14,862 bases of DNA from Clostridiales bacterium. Lineage in GTDB: Bacteria; Bacillota; Clostridia; Saccharofermentanales; Saccharofermentanaceae. Location of the stretch: positions 1-14,862 of the forward strand of contig JAFGGR010000017.1 of the NCBI GenBank assembly GCA_016930475.1, written 5' to 3'. A program made the translations under genes and the position numbers. Positions 1 through 6,598 of this stretch are shown here, in pieces; position 1 is the first letter of the stretch, and every line of letters begins with the position of its first letter. The notes under the pieces were generated by a model. The model saw only the letters and a program-made list of their open reading frames with translations. It was not told the origin of the DNA and made no database searches.

Positions 1-916
1 CACGCAGTGATGCCTCAAGGATCTCCTTTCGATCCGACTGTTCGGAGCGGCGGTCGACGGCCTCCAGGATCTCTTTGGCGAGCTTCTCGCTCGTGGTCAG
101 CGTGATCGCCGACGCGAGCTTGTCGTGCTCGGCCTGGGAGAGCATGTCCGCGGCGACGAATTCGGGATCGGCCGACTCGTCCGCGAGGATCAGTATCTCG
201 CTGGGTCCGGCGAACATATCGATGTCGACCTGGCCATATACCAAGCGCTTGGCGGTATTGACGTAGATGTTGCCCGGACCGCAGATCTTATCGACCCGCG
301 GGATCTCAAGCGTGCCGCAGGCCATCGCGCCGATGGCCTGCGCGCCGCCGACTCGGTAAATCTCGTCGGCGCCCGCGATGCGGGCGGCGGCGAGGATGAC
401 GGGGTCGACGGTGCCGTCGGCGCGCGGCGGCGTGCACAGCACGACGCGCGGCACGCCCGCGACTTTGGCGGGGATGACATCCATCAGCACCGTTGAAGGC
501 AACGGTGCCGTCCCTCCGGGCACATAGACGCCGGCGACGGCCAAGGGCCGCACCAACATACCGACCTCGGTACCCGGTCCGTTTTGGATCATATAACCGG
601 ACTCCAGTTGCTTCTCGTGGAAAGCGCGAATATTCTCCGCAGCTTTTGTCATGATCCGAATCAACTCATCGTCGATCGAATCGTAGGCGCGGTCCAATTC
701 TTCCTCCGTGACCCGAAATCCTCCGGGAGCGATCTTCACGTTATCAAACGTAAGCGTATACTCGCGCACCGCGTCATCTTTTCGACGGAAAATATTGTCC
801 AGGATCTCTTCGACCGTTTCCATGATCGATCCCAACCGCATCTTTCCGCGCATTCCCAACTCTTCACAGATCGAAACCAGGTTCTCGGCATCGGCATTGA
901 TCCATTTACATTTCAT
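1..916 (-). CDS. hisD: Histidinol dehydrogenase, 3' part off the window edge
   Basis: Oxidises L-histidinol to L-histidine in two NAD-dependent steps, the last reactions of histidine synthesis, in the cytosol. Translating the minus strand from ATG 914-916 gives 305 codons open to the left edge; full HisD proteins are about 430 residues, so the C-terminal third is missing. The family signature GPGNIYVNTAKR is at residues 213-224 and AGPSEIL at 236-242. SQAEHD at 260-265 carries Gln261 and His264, matching two of the zinc ligands of E. coli HisD; the remaining ligands would lie outside the window. The gene starts 15 bases after the hisG stop, in the same operon, with only a weak GGGGG-type ribosome site. 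G+C is strikingly uneven: 70-78% in counted blocks at 301-480 against 48-53% at 721-840. Identification is secure; the end is unseen. Confidence 0.96.
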   Translation of the reverse strand, partial: MKCKWINADAENLVSICEELGMRGKMRLGSIMETVEEILDNIFRRKDDAVREYTLTFDNVKIAPGGFRVTEEELDRAYDSIDDELIRIMTKAAENIRAFHEKQLESGYMIQNGPGTEVGMLVRPLAVAGVYVPGGTAPLPSTVLMDVIPAKVAGVPRVVLCTPPRADGTVDPVILAAARIAGADEIYRVGGAQAIGAMACGTLEIPRVDKICGPGNIYVNTAKRLVYGQVDIDMFAGPSEILILADESADPEFVAADMLSQAEHDKLASAITLTTSEKLAKEILEAVDRRSEQSDRKEILEASLR

Positions 917-931
917 CGGTATGTGCCCCCG

Positions 932-1573
932 TTACTCTTTATCTTTTCCCAGCTGAGCGCGGATCGCGTCCAGCATCGGCATGATTTCTTTGGCCTTCAT
1001 CTTCATCGAGACCCGATTGACGACAAGCCTCGCCGAAATATCCGCGATGACTTCCAGTACATCCAGGCCGTTTTCGCGCAATGTCCTTCCGGATTCTACT
1101 ATATCGACGATCACCTCGGCAAGACCGATCAGCGGCGCCAGTTCGACGGAACCGTTGAGCTTGATGATCTCGACGCTCTCCCGCTTGGTCTTTTCAAAAT
1201 ACGTTCGTGTGATGTTCGGATATTTCGAGGCCACGCGCTTATTGGGGATCCGGTTGAAGTTCCCTTTTAGTTTTTCCGGCCCGCACACACACATCCTGCA
1301 TGCGCCGAAGCCCAGATCGATCACCTCGTAGAGCTGTCGGTTCTCTTCCATCAGCGTATCTTTACCGACCACTCCGATATCCGCCGCTCCGTACTCGACA
1401 TAGGTCGGTACGTCGGCCGGCTTGGCCATAATGAATCGCAGTCCCGCCGCGGCGTCCTCCAAAATCAGTTTTCTCGAGTCTTCTTTTGCCATGGAGCAGT
1501 CGTATCCGGCGGCCTCCAGGAGCTCCAACGTCCGGTCCGCCAACCTTCCCTTTGAAAGTGCGATCGTAATCAT
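932..1573 (-). CDS. hisG: ATP phosphoribosyltransferase catalytic subunit, short form
   Basis: Condenses ATP with PRPP to phosphoribosyl-ATP, the committed step of histidine synthesis. The protein is 213 residues, the size of short-form HisG, which lacks the C-terminal regulatory domain and needs HisZ for activity and histidine feedback. It begins MITIALSKGRL, has VASKYPN at 114-120, and carries the PRPP-binding loop region DIVESGRTLRENGL at 157-170. I chose ATG 1571-1573, which overlaps the hisZ stop as ATGA and has AGGAG at 1585-1589. A GTG at 1600 would add nine residues unlike the family. hisZ lies directly upstream, as expected for the heteromeric enzyme, and the overlap suggests translational coupling that would keep the two subunits in balance. 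Confidence 0.96.
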   Translation of the reverse strand: MITIALSKGRLADRTLELLEAAGYDCSMAKEDSRKLILEDAAAGLRFIMAKPADVPTYVEYGAADIGVVGKDTLMEENRQLYEVIDLGFGACRMCVCGPEKLKGNFNRIPNKRVASKYPNITRTYFEKTKRESVEIIKLNGSVELAPLIGLAEVIVDIVESGRTLRENGLDVLEVIADISARLVVNRVSMKMKAKEIMPMLDAIRAQLGKDKE

Positions 1574-2793
1574 TTTTCTTCCGTCTCCTCTTCCAAGCAC
1601 GAACCGTCGTCCGCTTTAATAAAAATCACTTGCCCGATGCTGTTGCTTTTCGCGTATTCCCCCAAGGCCTTTTCGTCTTTCCCGGCGCAATCGAGGATCA
1701 CTTTCATCTTTTTCTTTCGAAGCACCCGGGCCGCCTCGATCGCCTTTTTCCGCGATCCCGGTTCGTTATCGTATCCGATGACCGCATCCGTCGCCTTGCG
1801 CGCATACGCCCTTCCCTGGCGATGCATCGCTGCAATGCACAACGTGATTCCGATCGAAAAGCCGACCGCCGCCAGATCTCTTCCGAAAACCGACATCACC
1901 CGGTCATACCGACCTCCGGAAATGATCGGGAACCCGACCTCATGGGTAAAGCCCTTAAAAATCATCCCCGTATAATACTCGAGACTGCGAAGCATACCCA
2001 TATCGAGAGATACATATTTCAGATACCCGTAATCCTCGAGCGTCTCCAAAACATCGCGCAGATTCGTCAGGGCCGCGCGTGCCCGATCTCCCCGGACGCG
2101 CTCCCACAGATAATCGATCGTTTCGTACGTTCCGAAAAGCGTCGGGATCATCAGAAGCGTTTCCCGGTCCCGCTCGTCTAAGTTCAAGCGGTCCGCCATC
2201 TTTTCGAGCATCACGGAATCCTTGCGGTCCACCAGTTTGGAAATCAAGTCCGCCTCTTCACCGGCGATGCCCCATTCCTCCATTAATCCGAGAAAGAAGT
2301 CCACCTGTCCGATCGCAATTTGCAAATCGGTAAGGCCGATTTCGAGCGCCGAGGCGATCGATAACGCGATCACTTCCGCATCCGCCTGCGCGTTCGAGAC
2401 GCCCAAAAGCTCCACTCCGGCTTGCGCGAATTCCCTCTGCCGACCTCCTCCGGACTCGCGAAAACGATACATGTTTTCAACGTACGACAGCCGCAACGGG
2501 ACCGGATGATCCTTCAAAACCGTCGCCGCCAAACGTGCCGCCGGAACCGTTCCGTCGTAACGCAGAGCCAGGATCCGGCCTTCCTGATCGGTCATCTTGT
2601 ATAAATTCTCTTGCGAGACAAACTTTCCGCACGCAAACACATCGAAAAACTCGATGCCTGGTGTCTCGATCTCCTGATATCCCGAAGAATCGAAAAGCGT
2701 GCGCAGTTTCTTTTCGATCTTACGCTTCGCCGCGCAATCCTCCGGCAGCATATCGCTCAACCCGTCCGGGGTGTGGAATCGATAATTACTCAT
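1570..2793 (-). CDS. hisZ: ATP phosphoribosyltransferase regulatory subunit, HisRS paralogue
   Basis: Partner of short HisG; in this family the histidyl-tRNA-synthetase-like fold binds histidine and transmits feedback inhibition. The 407-residue product has class II synthetase features: N-terminal YRFHTPDGLSDMLPED, the motif 2 region RFRESGGGRQREFAQAG at 110-126, LRSLEYYTG at 268-276 (HisRS usually has VRGLDYYTG), and GGRYD at 293-297 followed by AVGFSIG at 309-315. Residues after about 330 (DAVIGYDNE onward) resemble a reduced anticodon-binding domain. The start at ATG 2791-2793 has AGGGAGG six bases upstream; a longer frame back to 2913 would begin upstream of the transcription start and is not credible. 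Being first in a his operon, directly before short hisG, argues for HisZ over a true HisS. I cannot exclude residual synthetase activity from sequence alone. Confidence 0.9.
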   Translation of the reverse strand: MSNYRFHTPDGLSDMLPEDCAAKRKIEKKLRTLFDSSGYQEIETPGIEFFDVFACGKFVSQENLYKMTDQEGRILALRYDGTVPAARLAATVLKDHPVPLRLSYVENMYRFRESGGGRQREFAQAGVELLGVSNAQADAEVIALSIASALEIGLTDLQIAIGQVDFFLGLMEEWGIAGEEADLISKLVDRKDSVMLEKMADRLNLDERDRETLLMIPTLFGTYETIDYLWERVRGDRARAALTNLRDVLETLEDYGYLKYVSLDMGMLRSLEYYTGMIFKGFTHEVGFPIISGGRYDRVMSVFGRDLAAVGFSIGITLCIAAMHRQGRAYARKATDAVIGYDNEPGSRKKAIEAARVLRKKKMKVILDCAGKDEKALGEYAKSNSIGQVIFIKADDGSCLEEETEEK

Positions 2794-2799
2794 AACAAA

Positions 2800-2806
2800 C
2801 CTCCCT
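2800..2806 (-). promoter_or_regulatory. Ribosome binding site fixing the hisZ start
   Basis: Reads AGGGAGG on the minus strand, six bases before ATG 2791-2793. It decides the start against a frame that stays open to 2913. Confidence 0.85.
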
Positions 2807-2824
2807 GCGCTCTTTCGCTTTATC

Positions 2825-2842
2825 GCTTTACCTAAATAAAGC
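2825..2842 (-). other. Small hairpin in the his leader
   Basis: GCTTTA at 2825-2830 can pair with TAAAGC at 2837-2842 around a six-base loop. A second GCTTTA at 2817-2822 offers an alternative partner. It sits in the predicted untranslated leader of about 57 nucleotides. Six A/U-rich pairs are weak, and a regulatory role is only a possibility. Confidence 0.3.
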
Positions 2843-2856
2843 ACTAAATCAAATGT

Positions 2857-2885
2857 ATTATACGAGACACCCACACACTTGTCAA
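2857..2885 (-). promoter_or_regulatory. Consensus sigma-70/SigA promoter of the his operon
   Basis: On the minus strand TTGACA (2880-2885) and TATAAT (2857-2862) are separated by exactly 17 bases, a perfect vegetative promoter. Initiation would fall near 2850, giving a leader of about 57 nucleotides before hisZ. No T-box or other attenuator fits in so short a leader, so any transcriptional control of this operon would need an operator or be absent. Confidence 0.9.
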
Positions 2886-2991
2886 CACAAAAGATAAAAA
2901 TCCTTTTCGTCAACTCCTTATTTCAAAAACATTCCCCCGAAATACTTTTTCCTTTTCAATCGAAAAACACCGCCGCCTCCGCTTTTCGCGA

Positions 2992-3044
2992 TATAATAAT
3001 ATTGGCTTGACAAACGGACTACGCTTTTTGTTGTTCAGTATAAT
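2992..3044 (+). promoter_or_regulatory. Possible promoter elements for the DUF2974 gene
   Basis: Three promoter-like hexamers occur but none forms a canonical pair. TATAAT at 2992-2997 has no convincing -35 box 16-18 bases upstream. TTGACA at 3007-3012 has GTTGTT at the expected -10 position. TATAAT at 3039-3044 is 26 bases after TTGACA, and starting there would leave the ribosome site (3045-3051) outside the transcript. The 2992 box, giving a leader of about 55 nucleotides, is the most workable. Confidence 0.3.
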
Positions 3045-3058
3045 CCGGAGGATGAACC

Positions 3059-4210
3059 ATGGGTAACATTATCGATTATGTAAAGACCGAAATGCGAACC
3101 TTTGCACAGAAGCCTTTTTGTGCCGTAGACAGCTTGGTTTTGTCTCAAATCTCTTATTTGGATATGGAAGACCTGGTCCCGAGTTTATATGACGACGAGC
3201 CCTCCGTGCCGGTCGGCAGTATTTTTCGGGCGGAGTGCTTTGATCAACTGGTCGGAAAGACATACATTCCCGAGAACAACCTTTCGCTTTTGACCGCATT
3301 GGTCGCCAGCCCGCGTTTTCGAAATATGAAGCTCAATTATTTCGTCAACGAAGTCGACGCGGAAGTTCAGATGCAGTTTTCCGCGGTGACTTTTTTCACG
3401 GACGAAGAGTCGGTCTACATCGCTTTTCGAGGCACGGACAGCACCATGGTCGGATGGAAAGAAGACTTGAATATGGCGTTTACGTACCCGCTTCCCGCGC
3501 AGGAAGCCGGATTGATCTATGTCGACGCCGTTTCCGGATTTCTTCCCAAGTCGATCGATGTTCGGATCGGCGGTCATTCCAAAGGCGGCAACATCGCTGT
3601 CTATTCGGCGATGAAGTGTCATCTTCCCTTCCGCAAGCAAATATTGGAAATATATAATCACGACGGTCCGGGCTTCACCAAGGAGGTGTTGGAGAGCGAG
3701 GAATTCCTTTCTGTGAGCGACCGAATTCGAAAGAGCATGCCACAGTCCTCGGTATTCGGGATCCTTTTGCACCAGCAGGAGAATTACTCGGTCATAGAGA
3801 GCAGCGGTGTCGGCGGCTTTCTGCAACATATCCCGTTTAACTGGTGCATCGAAGACGGAGATTTTTGTTATGTCGACAAGCTCGCGAACGGATCGAAGCA
3901 CACCCACGCGACGGTCAACGAGTGGCTTTCGAATTTGTCCCAGGAGGACCGAAGACACTTTATTGACACGCTGTACAAACTGATCGAAGCGACGGAAGCC
4001 AAAACACTGAAAGATCTGACCGGCGACTGGCTCAAAGGAGTGGGCAAATTTTTGGCCGCTGCCAAAGAGCTCGATCCCGAAACCAAGAAATTCGTTCAGA
4101 GCACCTTTTCGGAATTGGTCAAGTTGTCCTTTAAAAATCTGAATCCCGTGCGTCAGGCCAAATCCACACCGGTTCTGATCCCCGAAAAGGACGATGGATC
4201 TTCCGACTAA
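3059..4210 (+). CDS. DUF2974 (Mbeg1-like) alpha/beta-hydrolase-fold protein
   Basis: A 383-residue protein that matches the DUF2974 group of lipase-like alpha/beta hydrolases common in Clostridia and streptococci. FRGTD at 123-127 resembles the strand before the oxyanion region in class 3 lipases. IGGHSKGGNIAVY at 170-182 is a nucleophile elbow with Ser174, and HDGPGF at 201-206 is a conserved block offering a candidate acid (Asp202). The histidines at 281 and 283 are candidate catalytic partners, which is inference. No signal peptide or membrane helix is visible, so a cytosolic location is likely. The C-terminal 80 residues are charged and helical-looking. CCGGAGG at 3045-3051 lies seven bases before the ATG. 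It is divergent from hisZ and 32 bases upstream of the YdcF-like gene. Substrate and pathway are unknown to me. Confidence 0.8.
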   Translation: MGNIIDYVKTEMRTFAQKPFCAVDSLVLSQISYLDMEDLVPSLYDDEPSVPVGSIFRAECFDQLVGKTYIPENNLSLLTALVASPRFRNMKLNYFVNEVDAEVQMQFSAVTFFTDEESVYIAFRGTDSTMVGWKEDLNMAFTYPLPAQEAGLIYVDAVSGFLPKSIDVRIGGHSKGGNIAVYSAMKCHLPFRKQILEIYNHDGPGFTKEVLESEEFLSVSDRIRKSMPQSSVFGILLHQQENYSVIESSGVGGFLQHIPFNWCIEDGDFCYVDKLANGSKHTHATVNEWLSNLSQEDRRHFIDTLYKLIEATEAKTLKDLTGDWLKGVGKFLAAAKELDPETKKFVQSTFSELVKLSFKNLNPVRQAKSTPVLIPEKDDGSSD

Positions 4211-4242
4211 CGCTTTTTCAGTCCCCCGAAAAGGAGAACCGT

Positions 4243-5025
4243 GTGAAAATATTGACCCTTTTGATCAAAGGAATATTGCTCATCCTGTCCGCATACGGAT
4301 TTTGGGTTTTTCTTCAGCCGGTGACCGTCGCCGGGATCATCAATATCGGCAACATCACCGGTATGCTTGTTTTTGTTGTTTTTACGCTTGTTGTTCTTTT
4401 CTTCGGGCGCTTGTCCCGATGGGTCCGCGCGCGGATGCGGATGAAGAAGCGCGGAGGAAAAATCATCGTGGTTTCGATCGCTGTGTTTCTCGTCCTTTGC
4501 ATCGTCTGGTGTTGCGTTCTTTCCGTTCTGATGGCGCTTGCCGCATCCGACAAACCCGAGACGCCGGCTACCGTGATCATCCTCGGCTGTCGGGTCAACG
4601 GCGATACGCCGAGCCTGGCTCTGATGCGACGGATCGAAACGGCCGCGGATTACCTTCTGGACCACCCGTCCGTCCAAGTCATTGTCGCCGGCGGGCAAGG
4701 TTCCGACGAGTGGATCACCGAAGCGGAGGCAATGAAGCGGGTCCTGATCCAAAAAGGCATCTCCGGGGATCGAATCATCTTGGAGGACCGTTCGACCTCC
4801 ACACTCGAAAATCTTACGTTTTCGCAAAGCCTTCTTGTCGAAAACGGCCTGGGTTCCTCAGTCATTATCGTAAGCGAGGGATACCATATGTATCGCGCCT
4901 TGTCCATCGCCGAGCGCATCGGATTGGATGCGCAGGGCCTTGCAGCTCCGACTTCCCGGTGGCTTCTCCCGACGTTCTGGGTACGCGAATGGTTCGGCAT
5001 CACGCTTGAGCCTTTTCGGGGATAG
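4243..5025 (+). CDS. Membrane-anchored DUF218 (YdcF/SanA-like) protein
   Basis: A 260-residue protein with three predicted membrane helices (about residues 4-24, 36-55 and 73-100) followed by a DUF218 domain. VIILGCRVNG at 111-120 and GGQGSDEWITEAEAM at 150-164 are the conserved DUF218 blocks, followed by RSTSTLEN at 183-190 and SEGYHMYRA at 211-219. Proteins of this group (YdcF, SanA, ElyC) are linked to envelope or peptidoglycan-precursor processes, but no reaction can be assigned here. The start is GTG 4243-4245 with AAGGAG at 4231-4236; the next residues lead straight into the first helix. The domain follows the third helix, so it is probably outside the membrane if the N-terminus is inside. 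It likely forms a two-gene transcript with the DUF2974 gene. No terminator is clear after its stop. Confidence 0.85.
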   Translation: MKILTLLIKGILLILSAYGFWVFLQPVTVAGIINIGNITGMLVFVVFTLVVLFFGRLSRWVRARMRMKKRGGKIIVVSIAVFLVLCIVWCCVLSVLMALAASDKPETPATVIILGCRVNGDTPSLALMRRIETAADYLLDHPSVQVIVAGGQGSDEWITEAEAMKRVLIQKGISGDRIILEDRSTSTLENLTFSQSLLVENGLGSSVIIVSEGYHMYRALSIAERIGLDAQGLAAPTSRWLLPTFWVREWFGITLEPFRG

Positions 5026-5159
5026 TTATCGTTACTGTCCGAATGCTGTTCGATGATCGTACATGTTTTTTTCGTCATCCGTCCGTTCGCCTCCCAACAA
5101 ATCACTGCGCCCATCCAAGATCCACTACCCGAAAAATATTTGTATATGCGGCAAGACTC
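5026..5159. other. Spacer between the YdcF-like gene and the trp promoter
   Basis: No gene, repeat or convincing terminator seen. A run of seven T at 5065-5072 follows only weak short inverted repeats, so how transcription of the upstream pair ends is unclear. Confidence 0.5.
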
Positions 5160-5188
5160 TTGACACAAATGATTTCACGCGATATTAT
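5160..5188 (+). promoter_or_regulatory. Sigma-70/SigA promoter of the trp operon
   Basis: TTGACA at 5160-5165 and TATTAT at 5183-5188 are separated by 17 bases. Initiation would fall near 5195, about 15-20 bases before the first helix of the T-box leader, as is usual for such leaders. Confidence 0.85.
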
Positions 5189-5194
5189 GACGAT

Positions 5195-5484
5195 AATTCA
5201 TAGTAAACCGACGAGTAAGAGTAGTAGCTATGTTTCCAAAATCACAGAGAGTCGCAGGCGGTGGAATTGCGACATGGCGGAACCCGGTGAATGGACTTAC
5301 GAGGGCAGCCCGAACGATGGATTCAAGTAGGAGCTGACGGGGAACCGGCCCGTTATCAGGCGGACTCGTATGATCGTACGGGCAAAGGAGTGGATCGATC
5401 CGGATGAGCCGGTCGGTCAAGCAAGGTGGTACCGCAGGAGTGTAAGCTCTTGTCCCTGCAAAAGCAGTGGACGAGGGCTTTTTT
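5195..5484 (+). ncRNA. Tryptophan-specific T-box riboswitch leader
   Basis: Senses uncharged tRNA-Trp and allows read-through into the trp genes when tryptophan is scarce. The base of Stem I pairs 5215-5219 (GTAAG) with 5296-5300 (CTTAC). AGAGAG at 5246-5251 precedes the distal stem GTCGCA/TGCGAC (5251-5256 with 5268-5273), whose loop contains GGTGGAA. The specifier is UGG at 5292-5294, in the context GAA-UGG-A, which is a tryptophan codon followed by the usual purine. A further hairpin pairs 5336-5341 with 5349-5354. The T-box AAGGTGGTACCGCA is at 5423-5436. The antiterminator pairs 5421-5426 with 5454-5459 and 5434-5440 with 5447-5453, leaving bulge UGGUACC at 5427-5433 for the tRNA acceptor end. 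The position directly before trpD confirms the specificity. The 5' limit is the predicted transcription start. Confidence 0.95.
5445..5484 (+). terminator. Intrinsic terminator of the T-box leader
   Basis: A stem of 15 pairs (5445-5459 with 5464-5479, one bulged T, several G-U pairs) closes an AAAA loop and is followed by T-rich 5479-5484. Its 5' arm contains the 3' arms of both antiterminator helices (5447-5459), so the two structures exclude each other. Confidence 0.93.
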
Positions 5485-5538
5485 GTATTTCAAAAATAAC
5501 CGAAAGCACCATGTCGAAGGAGAAAGGCAGGAACGAAT

Positions 5539-6570
5539 ATGCATATCGCAGCAGCCATCAAAGCGATTATTGACGGAAACGATCTATCGGAGAAGCAATG
5601 CTACGACGCCATCTACGAGGTGATGTCCGGCGAAGCGACCGACGCCCAGATCGCAGGGCTTCTGATCGCCCTGCGCGTCAAGGGCGAGACGGTCGAGGAA
5701 ATCACGGGCGGCGCCCGCGCGCTCGCGGAGCGCGCCAACCGGATCGCGCCCAAGGTCCCGATCTGCGTCGATCCGGTCGGCACCGGCGGCGACGGGACAA
5801 ATACGTTTAATATTTCGTCGACGGCGGCGATCGTCGCCGCCGCGGGCGGCGCCTGCGTCGCGAAGCACGGCAACCGCTGTATCTCCAGTCGGAGCGGGAG
5901 CGCGGACTTCTACGAAGCGATCGGCATCAACATCGCCCTGGCCCCCGCCGCGGTCGAGCGTTGCATCGAAGAAGTCGGCTTCGGATTCATGTTTGCGCCG
6001 AACTTCCACCCGGCGATGCGCTTTGCCGGTCCGGTCCGAAGACAACTGGCAGTGCGCAACATCTTTAACATCCTGGGACCACTCTCCAATCCGGCCGGCG
6101 CGAAGGCACAAGTCCTGGGCGTATATGACCAAAAAATCATGGACTATATCGCAAAAACGCTCCAGCGCTTAGGCGAAAGCCATTCCCTGGTCGTTCACGG
6201 CTCCGACGGATCCGACGAAATCACCAACACCGGAGAGACCTACATCTGCGAGGTGTACCCCGACCGCATCGAAGAATACACGATAACGCCGGAGCAATTC
6301 GGAATGAAGCGCGTTACGCTGGACGATATACGGGGCGGAACACCGGAGGAAAACACCGAGATATCAATGAATGTTTTTCGCGGGCAAAAGGGGCCGCATC
6401 GCGATATCGTCGTACTGAACTCTGCGGCCACACTCTATGTCGCCGGCTTGGCGCCGACGCTCCCGGATGCAGTCCGACTCGCCGAAGAAACGATCGATTC
6501 CGGAAAGGCCCTTCGCAAGTTGGATCAGATCCGTACATTTACAAACCGCGACGACATCATCGATATGTAG
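5539..6570 (+). CDS. trpD: Anthranilate phosphoribosyltransferase
   Basis: Transfers phosphoribose from PRPP to anthranilate, the second step of tryptophan synthesis, in the cytosol. The 343-residue length is typical of stand-alone TrpD. The PRPP site GTGGDGTNTFNIS is at 81-93 and the KHGNR loop at 109-113, followed by a SRSGSADFYEAIG block; FNILGPLSNP is present around residue 175. There is no fused glutaminase domain; that subunit is encoded separately at the operon end. It is the first gene after the T-box terminator, with AGGA at 5529-5532 before ATG 5539. The first third is much richer in G+C (67-80% in counted 60-base blocks at 5641-5760) than the rest (43% at 6121-6180), which may reflect recombination. 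Confidence 0.97.
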   Translation: MHIAAAIKAIIDGNDLSEKQCYDAIYEVMSGEATDAQIAGLLIALRVKGETVEEITGGARALAERANRIAPKVPICVDPVGTGGDGTNTFNISSTAAIVAAAGGACVAKHGNRCISSRSGSADFYEAIGINIALAPAAVERCIEEVGFGFMFAPNFHPAMRFAGPVRRQLAVRNIFNILGPLSNPAGAKAQVLGVYDQKIMDYIAKTLQRLGESHSLVVHGSDGSDEITNTGETYICEVYPDRIEEYTITPEQFGMKRVTLDDIRGGTPEENTEISMNVFRGQKGPHRDIVVLNSAATLYVAGLAPTLPDAVRLAEETIDSGKALRKLDQIRTFTNRDDIIDM

Positions 6571-6598
6571 TCCGTCGCGACCGAAAGGAAGTTAAAAA

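Noticed and set aside
584..1270. 228-codon plus-strand open frame across hisD/hisG
   Set aside because: It is antisense to two clearly recognised enzymes, spans their boundary and resembles no family; a shadow frame.
1570..2793. Histidyl-tRNA synthetase (hisS) instead of hisZ
   Set aside because: The gene overlaps a short-form hisG that requires HisZ, the VRGLDYY block is altered and the C-terminal domain is reduced.
2794..2913. 40-residue N-terminal extension of HisZ
   Set aside because: The extension would start upstream of the mapped consensus promoter, and ATG 2793 has a strong ribosome site and the family N-terminus.
3185..3958. 257-codon minus-strand open frame inside the DUF2974 gene
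   Set aside because: The plus-strand frame has family motifs and a ribosome site; the antisense frame has neither.
4194..5009. 271-codon plus-strand frame overlapping the YdcF-like gene
   Set aside because: Arg/His-rich translation without motifs, in another frame of a gene with clear membrane helices and DUF218 blocks.
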